Shown here piece after piece: positions 49,427 to 62,200 of a stretch of 64,000 nucleotides of DNA. Under the pieces are notes generated by a model, which saw only the letters and a program-made list of their open reading frames with translations, had not been told where the DNA came from and did no database searches. Both the position numbers and the translations under genes were made by a program. Source of the DNA: Henckelia pumila (taxonomy: Eukaryota > Streptophyta > Magnoliopsida > Lamiales > Gesneriaceae). The stretch is from positions 86,136,151 to 86,200,150 of the forward strand of contig NC_133120.1 in assembly GCF_033568475.1 (NCBI RefSeq), written 5' to 3'. How positions within the stretch are numbered: the stretch's first letter is position 1; every line of letters begins with the position of its first letter.

Positions 49427-51700
49427 ATGCAGTACAAGAATCTCGGCAAATCGGGCCTCAAGGTTTCCCAGCTCGCGTACGGCGCTTGGGTCACATTCGG
49501 CAATCAACTCGATGTGAAGGAAGCTAAATCTATACTCCAATGCTGCCGCGATCATGGAGTCAATTTCTTCGACAACGCCGAGGTTTATGCCAACGGCCGC
49601 GCGGAAGAGATCATGGGTCAGGCTATTAAGGAGCTTGGATGGAAGAGATCCGACCTCGTTATATCTACCAAGATTTTCTGGGGTGGGCCCGGACCCAATG
49701 ACAAGGGATTGTCGAGGAAGCATATAATGGAGGGGACTAAGAACAGTTTGAAGAGGCTGGATATGGAGTATGTTGATGTGCTTTATTGCCATAGGCCAGA
49801 TATCGGGACGCCCATTGAGGAGACTGTGCGGGCCATGAATCATGTGATTGACAAGGGGTGGGCGTATTATTGGGGAACCAGTGAATGGTCTGCTCAGCAG
49901 ATTACCGAGGCTTGGGGCGTGGCTGAGCGGCTGGATCTTGTGGGTCCTATTGTTGAGCAGCCGGAGTATAATCTTTTATCCAGGCATAAGGTAAAAACAA
50001 GTGGATTGGTTGTGCTATTTGTCGGTGTTTGTTTTTTGTTTTATTGGGATCTTTGGTAGCTGTAGATAGGAAAGATTCGAGCTTTAATCATTTGTTTCTC
50101 TACTTTAGTGAAAATCTTTTGTAGATTATCTCCGTTGTGGCTGTAGGAACTAGGAAGTGTAAGTTTGCTCGTTGAGTGATCTTGGTGAACCTCGAGCTTT
50201 TTAATGAAACAGGGTTTGCCTTTTGGAGCCTGCTGGCTTATGAAGCAAATAGCACTCTTTTACCAACAATGATTGGCAGGAAAATTTTTTAGTATGCTCG
50301 TGATGCGCACTCATTGAATCACAAGCTTCTTGTGTTAGTTTGTTCTCATTGATTATAGTTTTTGGTAATAGTTAACTACAGTGAGTAAGACTTCTCTCAT
50401 GATTGCAAAATTGAGTGTCTCAGTTAGGAATACATATTTGACCTAATGGACTCAAATTCCTCAGCGGGTTTTTACCGTGAGTAGACTGTAGTTGAGGGTT
50501 TGAAGGAATTATCCCGAAGTTGCATGTTTCGGAAGCTGCATTTGATGTATATACTCATTTCTCTCGTACTAAATATTATTTCCTTATGCATTTAACTGCT
50601 CTAGGTCGAGTCAGAGTATCTACCTTTGTACACTAATTATGGTATTGGGCTGACCACATGGAGTCCACTTGCATCTGGAGTTCTGACTGGAAAGTATGGG
50701 ACTGGAAATATTCCACCTGATAGCAGGTTTGCCCTGGAAAATTACAAGGTGAGGAAACGAAATAGAACTTCCCGTTCTGAGTATTGATCAAATTTTGTTT
50801 TCCGTTGGGTGTATATGACTCGTTGATTCTTGTGATGGCTTAGCTTTTCTTGTAAGATATTGCAGTTTCTACTTCTAGTATTTTGATAGTCGTGCTAATA
50901 AACCTAATCAATTTGATGTTATGAACTTTAATTCACTCCTCTACTTTGAGGAGTTCAAAATCAAGCATATATTTCTTTACCATTGTCGTTTAGGTGCATT
51001 ATGCAGGCGACAAATGCATCATCATGTGCCCTTTTTATTGCCTTTGTTGTGTTCCTCCAAGCCGTTAACCCTGACTGTATTCTGCAGAATCTTGCCAGCA
51101 GATCATTGGTAGATGATGTTCTGCGAAAAGTGAATGGACTGAAGCCCATTGCAGATGAACTAGGCGTACCTTTATCCCAACTTGCGATCGCTTGGTGTGC
51201 TTCAAATCCCAACGTCTCTTCTGTCATCACCGGTGCCACCAAAGAGGCTCAGGTCAGCTTAATGCCACAATATTTTTGTTCTGTTTGTAGAAGTGACTTA
51301 CTAGCTTCTTGAGAAAATGCCAACCCTGTTTCCTCTAAAACAGGGATTTAGCATTTTTCTATAGGGATTTTTTTAATCTCGTTAGGGCAATTAATCTTGT
51401 ACTTCTGACCATAGTCAATTAATTCTAGTTGATTTCGTAATATTTACACTGATTAAAATTAACATTGATTACAATCATATCTACTTGGTTAAAATCATTA
51501 CAGTTGGAGAACTACTTTATTTCTCTACAATCTACATGCAAAATCAAGTGTTGTTTGTTTCTTACGATAGTCTCTTATCGATGTAGATTGAAGAGAACAT
51601 GAAGGCTATAAATGCCATACCTTTGCTCACACCAGCGGTAATGGAGAAGATCGAAGCCGTTATTCAAACCAAGCCTAAGCGCCCAGATTCATACCGGTAG
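49427..51700 (+). CDS. KAB1: Voltage-gated K+ channel beta subunit (aldo/keto reductase)
   Basis: Four exons, 49427-49990, 50605-50748, 51088-51252 and 51587-51700, give 328 aa, the length I recall for Arabidopsis KAB1. An in-frame ATG at 49406 would add seven residues; I chose the inner ATG because [14 protein letters not shown] is where family members start. KAB1 is a soluble NADPH-binding aldo/keto reductase-like protein that associates with inward-rectifying K+ channel alpha subunits. The AKR catalytic tetrad is complete: Asp and Tyr in [13 protein letters not shown], Lys in [11 protein letters not shown], His in YCHRPD. The nucleotide-binding end shows [15 protein letters not shown] and [12 protein letters not shown]. 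Exons 1-3 are all multiples of three. The product ends KPKRPDSYR. Confidence 0.95.
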
Positions 51701-53526
51701 ACGCCATACACATGCCAAATTTTTTTTTATATTTATTTACTGCTCTCTCTATCATCTCCGCGTAGAGAAAGATATATGTTCTCGTTGTGTTTTTACTGGG
51801 AAATTTATTGTTTTGGTTTGTTTCTGTCTGGTTTTCTTTTGCTACAATAGCGCTATGATGGCGATGAACTATGTGCAGCACAATTTTAGATGATGTAGTT
51901 TAAAACATTGATATTCGAGCTCGAACTAAAGCAGAAAATTGGAGTTGATATACATACCCGTGAGTTTGAATTCATGAATGGCTTCAGGTTACAGAGAAAT
52001 TAAATAATTTTTTCTCCCAAAAATTACCAAATAATATAAAGCGACATATTTAACAGCTATATATATGTATACACGGATTTGGTCGATGCTACCCCACCCG
52101 GGTAGTGCCCGGGTGGGGTACGGACGGCCCGGATCTCTTTGACCTGCAATGATGATCCGGGTCGTCCGATCTGGCCCTGAAGCCAGCATCGACATTATCG
52201 TATAAACGTCTTTTTTGAGAAGTCGTTAATATTAAATATATATTTATTGTTTTAATCCATAATATTTGGAACAATTATCATATTATCTACTACCACTCTG
52301 AAGAAAAATTAGTATTATTACTATATTAAAAAAAATTGAAAATTCTTGATATGGATGGAACCAAAGTGACTTGTAAGCCGACTATTTTGTTGTATCAAAT
52401 GAATTTTGAAGCAACTGAATGAGTTTACGTTGTACAGATGTTCGCACGAAGAACTTCATTGTAAACTATGATGCATCTTACATATTTTTGTTTTGACGAA
52501 AGTTGTACGCACAAACATTAAAAAAACAAAATTTAGAGTGTGCTCTTGATGTAATATAGACTCACGTTGGTTAACTTTCTTTCAAAATATAAAATAGCCA
52601 AACAACATAACAATGGACGGGTCTAAATATGTGAATGATTAAATATAATTCTTATGAATTTGGAAAAATATATGTATAAATGATTAATGTAGTGTTTTGG
52701 TAATAACTGTTGTACATAATATTATAATAATTATAATTCATAAAGTAGTTTTTCGGTTAAAAGCCGCGACAATGGCGCGTTATTCTGTATTGGTATTTAT
52801 TTGCAGATACGAAAATTTTTTGGTTCTTTGGTCCGAAATCAATGCAATGCCCCCTTCTCTCTCGATCGATCTTTGCCTCACAACCCGGATTCCATACCAA
52901 AGTGTTTTTCTTTGTGTGTGTGTGTTTTGGATTTCCACCCTGATTTTAGCCAAAAAGGCACTTGGAAAAGGGCAAGAAATTGGTGTTTCCGGACACACAC
53001 ACAGGTAAACTTTTGTGTAGACCCTCTTTTTATTCAATTTTTCATCACCATTTTGTTGGTTTAATGGAGGGAGTAGGCAAAAGAAAAGTGTTTCTGTCAG
53101 AAACTGAAACAATCTTTCCATGAATTCTTCATCTTGAGAGATCCTTTTCGGTGTCAACGAATTTTGGATTGGGTTGTTTCGCATGATATATTCTTGTGTA
53201 GATGCTTGTATCTAACATTTCCATTCATTTTACCTCCTTGAAACAGCATACTTTTGGGGACTTTTTGTTTGATGAGTGATTGGAGCTTTATGGTTTTTCG
53301 AATATTCAAAGAACTCTGTTTGAACCTGGTGTGACCCTTAAGGAATTACTGATAGGATAAAGAGGAAGTTTGATCGTATGAGAAGCTGGGGACTGCTATT
53401 TGATTTTTCATGTGATGCTGGGAAAATTCCAAGATTTACGGATTTGAATGAAGACTGTGTAAAGGGATGAGCTGGAAAATACCGAAAAATGCTTCTGCCA
53501 AGTGAAATTCGTCATTGATTGATAAA
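51701..53526. other. Intergenic and 5' UTR of the RAF-like gene
   Basis: Contains the GC-rich foldback at 52082-52193. From about 52850 the sequence looks like 5' UTR: CT-rich start, then ACACACACACAG followed by GTAAAC near 53004, a likely donor for a 5'-UTR intron. No other gene seen. Confidence 0.5.
52082..52193. repeat. GC-rich nested foldback (112 bp)
   Basis: Outer arms GTCGATGCT / AGCATCGAC enclose two stem-loops side by side: a perfect 13-bp stem 52090-52102/52108-52120 with a 5-nt loop, and a 15-bp stem with one mismatch starting at 52121 (CGGACGGCCCGGATC) and closing at about 52153-52170. The result is cloverleaf-like. It could be a tiny foldback transposon. Confidence 0.75.
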
Positions 53527-56500
53527 ATGAAGAGCGAGTTTTATAACGAAAATGGGCGAAACACAGGTTCTGATGCAGCCAATGCCACTCCAAGTGATCA
53601 AAAGTATGGAAATGGATATCAGCATAATGTTTCTGTTCAGACAGGTGAAGAATTTTCGCCCGAGTTTTTGAGGGATCGTCTTAATACTAGAAGAAATCCT
53701 TTTTCGAATGAGGTACATTGTAGTACAAAGAATAAGCAACGTTCGGATGTTGCCCAGAATCAACACCATCCCGCGTATGAGGATCCTGGATCAAGAACAT
53801 CAGATGGTTCCTTCTCGGGAAAGATGAAATTTCTGTGCAGCTTCAGTGGAAGAATATTTCCGAGACCAAATGATGGGAAACTTAGATATGTAGGTGGAGA
53901 GACGAAGATTATATCTATTCGGAAAAACATAACTTATGTTGAGCTTATGAGAAAGACTAGTGGAATTTGTAATCAACCACACACAATTAAGTACCAGCTT
54001 CCTGGTGAAGACTTGGATGCACTTATATCCGTCTCTTCGGATGAGGATCTTCATCATATGATAGAAGAGTACCATGATTTAGAGAGAAGCTCTCAAAGAC
54101 TAAGAATATTTCTTGTTTCTTCAAGTGATGGTGAAGGCTCGTGTTCTTTGGAGTCAAAGGCTACACAGCCAGGTGATGTCGATCAGTATGTTGTTGCGGT
54201 GAATGGCTTGTTTGATCCAAGCCATCAAAGGAGCTCAAGCCGGGAGAGTTTGGCGAGCCAGAGGGGAAGTAATCTGGATGGAAGCCCCACCATGCAGAGG
54301 GACTCCCCTACATTACATCATCGCGCAGAGAAATGGGGCGAAGGAAGCTCCCCTAATCTGAAATTTAGGCCCTCAACAAGTCCTGCTTCCCAAATTCTTA
54401 ATGCATCTTATATTCCATCTCCTCCTCTGTCTCCAGTTCGGTTTAAAGAGCCAAAGAATTCTTACATAAAACGTTATGAAGATGTTTTGTACCGTGATGG
54501 TGGTGAATACGCTCATCCGAATGTGATGGATGCACCAGGTTTCGACCACCCCTCTTGTGCTGATGTCACAGGTTATCGTGTGCCAGTGATAGGTAGTCCT
54601 ACAATGAGCTCTCACCTTAGGAAGTCGAGTAAAGAATTTGAGAAACTTCCGTCATATGATCCAAGTAACATTAATAGGAGAGGTTTGAAAAGTACTGTGC
54701 GACAGTATGAAGAGAGGCCTTCAGAAGTTTCCTGCTCCTATCAACAAAGGGTAGCAGCACAACAACAACGGCGGATGCCAGATGAGAATTATCAAGTTTT
54801 CTCGCGTAAGGATTGTCTCTCCCAAGAAAATGTGAATGGTTATGAGGATTATGTAGAATGGGGTCTAGATACAAAAGTTTCGGTGGAGAACAAAGATACT
54901 TCCTTCGATCCAGGTAGAAAACAAAACGGCACTAGCACTGGTTATGCTCCAGATGCCAAATTTGTGGACCACAAATGGAATTTGCCTAAAATAATATGTC
55001 TCCCAGACTCAAACCTTGGTTCACATACCCCTATCCTGCAAATGCAAGGGCCCGAGAATCCTGCTACATCGTCTAACTATTTGGAAAATGTATCAGAAAT
55101 CCATTCTCAACCTTTACAGAATCCTCACTTCGGCACACGAGAAACTCCGGTCACAGTTGAAGATGTGACGGATCAAGTGCCCCTGGATGTCCAGTCTAAG
55201 GCTATCCTTCATGTACAGGACGAACTGAGTGATGAGATGGAATCACCTGGACAAGAAACAGAAGCTGGGAGTGTGATCCTCGAATCTGACTATGATGTAT
55301 ATATTAGTTCCCTAGCTCCTCATATTTTCTACATTACATTCAAGAATCGGTTTTAACAGAAAATTTACATGTGCATTTTCTTGTAGGCTGTTAGTGCTGA
55401 TGAAGATAGCAAGGATGAATCGATAAGTGATGCTGCAATAATAGAAATGGAAGCTGGCATATATGGTTTACAGGTTCACGCCTAAACTTATTTTATATAT
55501 AAATGTAGTGTAAGCTATTTTCCATGCAAGTAATTCAGTGGAACTTCCTCTCATGAATGTTATTCATTATCATATTTTGAATGAATGTCTTTGTACAATG
55601 TTGCAGATCATTAAAAATGCTGATCTTGAAGACCTACACGAGTTGGGTTCTGGTACATTTGGAACTGTATATCATGGAAAATGGAGGGGAACAGATGTTG
55701 CCATCAAGAGAATAAAGAAGAGTTGTTTTGCAGGGAGATCCTCGGAACAAGAAAGACTGGTTTGTCCCATTCAATCACAGTAATTGTAACTTTTTTTACC
55801 TGTACTTAAGACATGGAAAATACACACTAAAATCCTGTCCAAATTATTGTTTCCAACTTTTCACAGACTAAAGATTTTTGGAGGGAGGCTCAGATTCTTT
55901 CCAAACTTCACCATCCAAATGTGGTAGCGTTCTACGGAGTCGTTCCTGATGGACCTGAAACCACATTAGCTACTGTAACTGAGTACATGGCTAATGGGTC
56001 TTTAAGGCGTGTCCTCTTAAAGAAAGATAGGTGAGTTTTCTTGTGGGTTCTTCTTTTGGCTACACTATCTAACTTTCTTTTCCCAAGATTTGTTCTTGAG
56101 AGTTCAAATTCTACTGATAGGGCGCTTGATCGACGGAAAAAAACGATAATTGCATTGGATGCTGCCTTTGGCATGGAGTACTTACACTTGAAAAGCATTG
56201 TTCACTTTGATTTAAAGTGTGATAATCTGCTGGTGAACTTAGGAGATCCACATAGGCCCGTGTGCAAAGTGAGTCCTTGATCTATGTGTAAACTTGTAAA
56301 CTTTAGAAATCATTCTTTTGAAGAAACGAAGCTCAGATACAGGCATCTGACTATTAGGTTGGCGATTTTGGACTATCAAGAATCAAGCAGAACACCCTTG
56401 TGTCAGGCGGTGTGCGCGGAACGCTACCGTGGATGGCTCCCGAACTACTAAATGGAAGTAGTAGTCGAGTTTCTGAAAAAGTACGTAAAACTAACCACCT

Positions 56501-57119
56501 GAATTGGATTGCATGATTCATTCACGAAGTTACGAATACTTTTAAGCTTTTGTGATGAAACAGTAAACCATCATAAACATAGTTAACATAATTATGATTT
56601 AGTTAAAAAAAAAACTTGGAATGAACCAAGATTCATGACATTGTCACAGGTTGATGTTTTCTCGTTCGGAATTGCCATGTGGGAAATCTTGACCGGCGAA
56701 GAACCGTACGCAGATATGCATTGTGGAGCTATTATAGGTAAGCTTGCTGTTGTAGTCTTCTTGATCTCTGAATGTTATTCTACGCATGCATGTGCCTAAT
56801 CAGAAATAAAATGACGCACATTTTCACTCAAAATCTCGAGCTCTTCCATTGTTAATATTGCACACATCTATCTATGCATTAATCTAGTTTCTTGATAATG
56901 TATTTATCTCGGTCTACATATATATATGAAGGTGGGATTGTAAATAACACACTCCGGCCACCGATACCGGAACGGTGCGACGTAGAATGGAGAAATTTGA
57001 TGGAAGAATGCTGGACACATGATCCTGCTATCAGGCCATCTTTTACAGAAATAACAAACAGACTTCGTGCTATGTCCAATGCTCTCCAACCAAAGAGATT
57101 CAATAGAGTCAAAAGATGA
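53527..57119 (+). CDS. PB1-domain RAF-like MAPKKK (group B4 type)
   Basis: Eight exons (53527-55296, 55387-55473, 55607-55759, 55867-56030, 56121-56268, 56358-56480, 56650-56737, 56932-57119) join in phase to 906 aa. These cytosolic Ser/Thr kinases act early in osmotic-stress signalling, some by phosphorylating subclass I SnRK2s. The PB1 domain spans about residues 99-190 ([43 protein letters not shown], the acidic OPCA motif). A long disordered Ser/Pro/Gln-rich middle follows. The kinase domain (about 626-890) has [17 protein letters not shown], the HFDLKCDN catalytic loop (His-Phe-Asp, normal for this group), [18 protein letters not shown] and [13 protein letters not shown]. All catalytic residues are present. 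The protein is shorter than the ~1050-1250 aa I recall for Arabidopsis B4 members, mostly in the middle. The start is the first ATG in the frame. Confidence 0.92.
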
Positions 57120-57637
57120 GAGCTTCTGCATCCCCCCGGGATGAACCTAAAAATCTAGTCCAAATGAGGTTGTATTTGATAGCTTAAGTAGACTTAAGTA
57201 AATACATTTCCCTATAATATTACATTCTCCAAATGTTGTATATTAATTTCTAGTAGATACAGATTTTTTTGGTCAATGCCAACGGATTCGAACCGTTGGA
57301 ATATCCAAACGCCAAAGTTGGTTTAGAGTAAAGGGCTAAAGGCAACACTTCTTATGAAGGTTTAATTTAAAATTTTTAATTATTGTCAAGGATTGGGACC
57401 CGAAATAGATATGGGTTTGGTAAATGGGCCAAGATCATGGGCCCGGACCGAGTCCATTTTAGTTTACAAAATGATTCGATTAAAGATGGGAGCAGAGTGG
57501 AGTCGAAAGATGAGCGTGTGAAGGGTAATAGGCCACATGAAGCAATAGCTCAACGAGCTTACGTCTCCGTCTTCTTCCTTTCAAAGACTCCATTTTTTTT
57601 GCTCTAGCAGACGTAAATTCAAAGCATCTACCACTCT
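57120..57637. other. Intergenic between the RAF and PPR genes
   Basis: 3' flank of the kinase gene and 5' flank of the PPR gene. It includes a small hairpin CCAACGG-N7-CCGTTGG at about 57279-57299 that mimics a tRNA T-arm. No full RNA gene. Confidence 0.55.
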
Positions 57638-58873
57638 ATGATGGTCGGATGCCTTTCAGTGAGCTATCCCGATGTTTTGCCCTCGAGAAACTTGCAATCA
57701 AGTTCCAAACCCAGTTTCACTTCTCAGGATGCCTTTATTTTTCTGCAGAAATGCAGCAGCTTCAGACAGCTGAAGCAGATACATGGTAGGATTATCAGAA
57801 ATGGGTTCTATGATTGTGAATTGATTGCGACGAGATTGCTTCGTCTTTGTTCTTCTTATGGGAAGTTGGATTATGCGACTTTTGTGTTTCTACAAATTGA
57901 TGAGCCATCCACGTTTGCGTGGAATTTGCTCATCAGAACGTATACTGTAAATGGCTGCTCGCGTCGAGCTATTCTTTTGTATAAATTGATGGTTTGTGAC
58001 GGGGTGAGATTGGATAAGTTCACGTTCCCATTTGTGATGAAAGCTTGTTTGGATTGTTCCTGCGTTGACAAGGCGAAGGAGGTTTACGGGCTTGCGATCA
58101 AAACCGGGTTTTATGGAGACGTGTATTTGGATAATGTTTTGATTGATTTGTATTTCAAGTGCGGGTTTTTGGATGATGGGATCAAGGTGTTTCATAAAAT
58201 GCGTGGGAAAAATGTAGTATCCTGGACAACTGTTGTTGCAGGGCTTGCTTTTGCCGGGAGAATGGATGTAGCACAACAGCTGTTTGATCAAATGCCTGTA
58301 AGAAATGTGGTTTCTTGGACTGCCATAATCAATGGATACGCCAAGAGTGGGAAACCCGAAAAGGCATTTGAGTTATTTTCAAGAATGCAGGGTGATAATG
58401 TGAGCCCAAATGAGCACACACTTGTTAGTCTTCTCATGGCCAGCACCGAATTGGGGAGCCTTAAATTGGGTTGTTGGGTGCACGACTTTGCGATCAAGAA
58501 TGGGTTTGAGATCGGCCCGTTTCTTGGGACAGCATTGATTGACATGTATAGCAAATGTGGTAGTCTGGAGAATGCTAAACTAGTCTTTGAAAGTATGGAG
58601 GATAAGGGTGTAGCTACATGGAATACGATGATCACTAGTCTTGGTGTCCACGGACGTGGTCATGAAGCCATTGCTCTTTTTGGGGAGATGGAGAGGATGA
58701 ACGTGAAGCCAGATGGCATCACGTTTGTCGGAATCTTGTGTGCTTGCCTGCACATGAACGACTTACAGAAGGCTCGTGAGTATTTTGCTAACATGACGGA
58801 AAGATACGGTATCACACCAAGCACTGAACATTACACTTGCTTGTCTGAGATATATTCCCGTGTAGCCGTATAA
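57638..58873 (+). CDS. Pentatricopeptide repeat protein (PLS type), At3g26630-like
   Basis: An intronless ORF of 411 aa. PPR proteins bind single-stranded organellar RNA, one helical repeat per base, and serve in editing, splicing or stability. The N-terminus (MMVGCLSVSYPDVLPSRN, Ser-rich, few acids) suits a plastid or mitochondrial transit peptide. Repeats run from about residue 35: FLQKCSSFRQLKQIHGRI, PSTFAWNLLIRTYTVNG, DKFTFPFVMKACL, DVYLDNVLIDLYFKCG, NVVSWTTVVAGL, NVVSWTAIINGYAKSG, SPNEHTLVSLLMAS, GTALIDMYSKCGSLENA, VATWNTMITSLGVHG and KPDGITFVGILCACLH. The spacing is that of P-L-S triplets. The end (TEHYTCLSEIYSRVAV) breaks off where an E domain would begin, and there is no E+ or DYW domain, so it probably cannot deaminate RNA alone. 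The Arabidopsis likeness is from memory. The second codon is also ATG. Confidence 0.9.
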   Translation: MMVGCLSVSYPDVLPSRNLQSSSKPSFTSQDAFIFLQKCSSFRQLKQIHGRIIRNGFYDCELIATRLLRLCSSYGKLDYATFVFLQIDEPSTFAWNLLIRTYTVNGCSRRAILLYKLMVCDGVRLDKFTFPFVMKACLDCSCVDKAKEVYGLAIKTGFYGDVYLDNVLIDLYFKCGFLDDGIKVFHKMRGKNVVSWTTVVAGLAFAGRMDVAQQLFDQMPVRNVVSWTAIINGYAKSGKPEKAFELFSRMQGDNVSPNEHTLVSLLMASTELGSLKLGCWVHDFAIKNGFEIGPFLGTALIDMYSKCGSLENAKLVFESMEDKGVATWNTMITSLGVHGRGHEAIALFGEMERMNVKPDGITFVGILCACLHMNDLQKAREYFANMTERYGITPSTEHYTCLSEIYSRVAV

Positions 58874-59264
58874 CCAAAATTCCAGCTTCTCACAGGTGGG
58901 TGGAAACGAACCTTCCATATATTAAAAGATTTTTTATTTTATTTTTTGGCTTCTAACAAACATTTTATCAACTAATTGGAGATGCCGTTACAGCACATTC
59001 GACATCTGAAAAAGACTGACTCAATCATCCTGTCTTCGCCAAATATCCTACGGCGTGGAGGACATGGATAAGACTCGAATAGTGTAAAATTGTGAGCTTT
59101 ATGTATTATTCTACAAAGTTAATATACAAATAGTGAGTGACTGATTATATTTTCATACACTGGAACAAGAACGTAGGTAATCAATTTCGGGATATGATCT
59201 GTTCCTGCAATGCGGTTCAAAATATGCACAAGGAAAGTGTTTTGAGGTAAAAAAATAAAAAATT
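58874..59264. other. Short convergent intergenic region
   Basis: Shared 3' flanks of the PPR gene (+) and the ABC1 kinase gene (-). Nothing else seen. Confidence 0.6.
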
Positions 59265-62200
59265 TCATGGTTTCCAGAGCGTATCTCGGATTATACGGGC
59301 CAAGACTCGTGAGGATAGTCGATTAAGCACCTCCGGAAGCACTTTGGCAGTGAGTCCTGGAAACACCGGAAGTAGCTCTTGGATCAGTTGAGGAACATTT
59401 AAACCCTGCAGAGTAGAGACGAGATTTATCAGATACAACTGAATGTTTCCGTCATCATCCAGTAAATAGGACAAATGTAACTTACGGTTAGCACAGCCTT
59501 GAGCTAAATTTAAAGAATGTATAGTTTATATATTGGTCAAAGTATTAATCATTATTAAGAAATATTTCAATTATGAAATTGTAACATTTGATCTGTGTAT
59601 CTGCTTCTATATTCCACTAATAAAACTGCTATCTGTAATTCAACATCATCTACTGTATTAGTGTTTCATTCATTGCTATACTTGCCCGTTATTTGTCATA
59701 CATCCAATATATTATCGGGTATTCACTAGGGCGTGCATGCGAGTATCCAATCAGTGAAGAAATAATCCAAATTGTAGCAAATGATGTGGTGTTAAGGTTA
59801 AAATTTAATGTTAAATTTTCCGTTGTGGACTCGAGATTGGTGGGGAACGATATTCTCGAAAATATGCCAATGAGATGATGAATAATTCCAACACTACCCA
59901 GTCTTAAACAAAGAAAGCATCATGATACCAGAACTTGTCTTGTAAGCAGTTAAACACTAAATCTACCATCTTTACCCAGTTTAAATAGGTTTTAGAATCA
60001 TTGTTCTGATGGTGCAACTTCCCACTGGGACATAAAAAATCCACGGAACTTTTCCTTGCACTAGTGATGAAAATAAAACTCAAAGAATTGTATTTACCTT
60101 ATCTGACGAAGGTACAGTTCCAGCACCCAAGAATCCAACGATTTTTTGAACATTATTCAAAATAAGTTGATCCTCCTCGGTGATCGTCGGAAGAAGAGCA
60201 GCTGTCCTGAATGGCCCCAGGGTAGGAACCAGGGTAAAAACTGGGGATACATTTCTGATTCCAAGCAGTAGCATTATCTGCACTAACTGCTCCCTTGTAA
60301 TGGCATCGATGCCCTTAACAATCTGTGTATGAGTTACCCAAGAAAATCATTAATTTGGAGCACAAAATCTCTTTGCAGAAACGGAGAAGAATCTAACGAA
60401 TGACATTTTAAGTCACTCGATATAGTTGTTGACCTATAATGTTGATAAAACAATTATTACAAAGTTTTTGCAGTAAAATGGTACAGTAAACCATCTTGAC
60501 CTTTATCAGTTTCATATGGCCAATATATGAATTTACTAGCTTTCCATATAAACATGAATATGATTCCAAATCGGTAGAAACCCATGGTTTCTCTCATCAG
60601 CAGAGTTCACAAACCATAAATACTAGAGTGATAACTGAATGCTTCTGAATTACACTTTTACTGAATTTGCCCAAGCAAATCCTCAATATGCTCTAACTAA
60701 GATATGCACTGGCAAGTCAAACAGCTAGCAAATATGGAAAACAAAGCATAACGGTACCTCATCTAGCAGAAAATCTCGGAAGAAGTTCCCCTTATCAGAT
60801 AGTAAAAAAGCCAAAGCTGCTCTTGTTTGGATTGGCTGTGCTTGTGAATCACTGGTCGTAAAACCAGGAAGTAAATTGTTTGTTTGACTTTGTAGAATCC
60901 CAAGATCTGCCATTCTTCCATTCAGATTTTCTCCACCTCCACTCTTTGCCGCTTCTATGAAATTCTCAAAAGCTTGCATGACATCAATAAATCTTTCAGC
61001 ATCAAAGATACCAGTTTTCCCATATATTGTGTAGCGTAAAGCACTTCTTAGACGAGGAGATTCGTCAGTGAGCAGCCTCTAAAATTCACAAGAGAGAAAG
61101 GACAAAAAATACTATTCAATTTTATATGAAGTTGAGAAAAAAATTCAATAAATCACTAAAAATAAAGAACACCCCGTTGCTAAACACAAATACCTAACAT
61201 GACATGACATTTATATCATAAAAGATTTCCGTCGAAAAAGATAACCAAATACACATCACATTCTCAAAACAGTAAAATCTCTAACCAGTGTATTTCAGTA
61301 CCTGTGCAATGTATGGATAGGCTTCATCTACAATGGCGAAATCAGGATTTCCCACCAAAGCTATGCCCTCCAGCACCCCAATTGCTCTAATTATAAGTGC
61401 AAAATACGGTGGAATTCTGAATGGATAATCAAATGTTATCTGTGCTAAATCTGAAGCCAGCTCCTGAAAGTTGATATTTTTTGCGCCCCCACCCTCGAGC
61501 GCCTGATCGAAAACTTTGGCAAGTACAGGTAAAATAGGTTCCAAATTAACGCCTTCTGGAATAAAGCCTAGTTTAACAAAATCTTTTACGATTGCACCAT
61601 AATCTCGATGAATAAGGTGAGCAATAGCTTCAATCATGCCATATTTCTGATCATCTGTCAATTTTGTCACCAGGCCTGCCATATTTTACACCAGTCAATA
61701 ATATGCAAGGGAACAGAGTTTACATTTGGTGGTATGCAAAGCTCTGAAACGAAAGAGAGAAAAACAGTTGGATTAAATAATCACATCAGTTCTTTCATTC
61801 TTTCATCCTGTTCACCTTATAAATGTACATAAATCCATAAAATATAACAGAAAAATATTATAAAGCTCAATGAATTCATACTTACAAAAGGTCGTCAAAT
61901 ATATAATCATAAAAGAATCTGAAAATTTTGCAACAAGTTACTCATGAAACAATGTGGTTTGTCTTTATTCTAGTATGTCACCATATATGTAAAACATCAG
62001 GAAGCAAGCAAGCACTTCCAGCTCTCGCTTCTGTCACTCACTGATTTCACGAAACCTCATCCCAATAATAAACTTCCCTTTCCACCTCATTCAAGTGAGA
62101 TTTCTGGCATACAATAGCATAGATTTCACTAAAATTCAAAATTAATTTCACAGAGCAGTAGTAAATAAAAAGCCTAATTCTACTGGAGGAAGTAATCTGA

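Noticed and set aside
49364..49843. 159-aa minus-strand ORF
   Set aside because: Antisense shadow of KAB1 exon 1; no family resemblance.
53800..54075. Minus-strand ORFs within the RAF-like gene
   Set aside because: They run antisense to the PB1 coding exon, and the sense frame is fully explained.
57279..57299. Hairpin with GGTTCGAATCC-like loop (minus strand), like a tRNA T-arm
   Set aside because: No D-arm, anticodon arm or pairing acceptor stem can be built around it, so it is not a tRNA gene.
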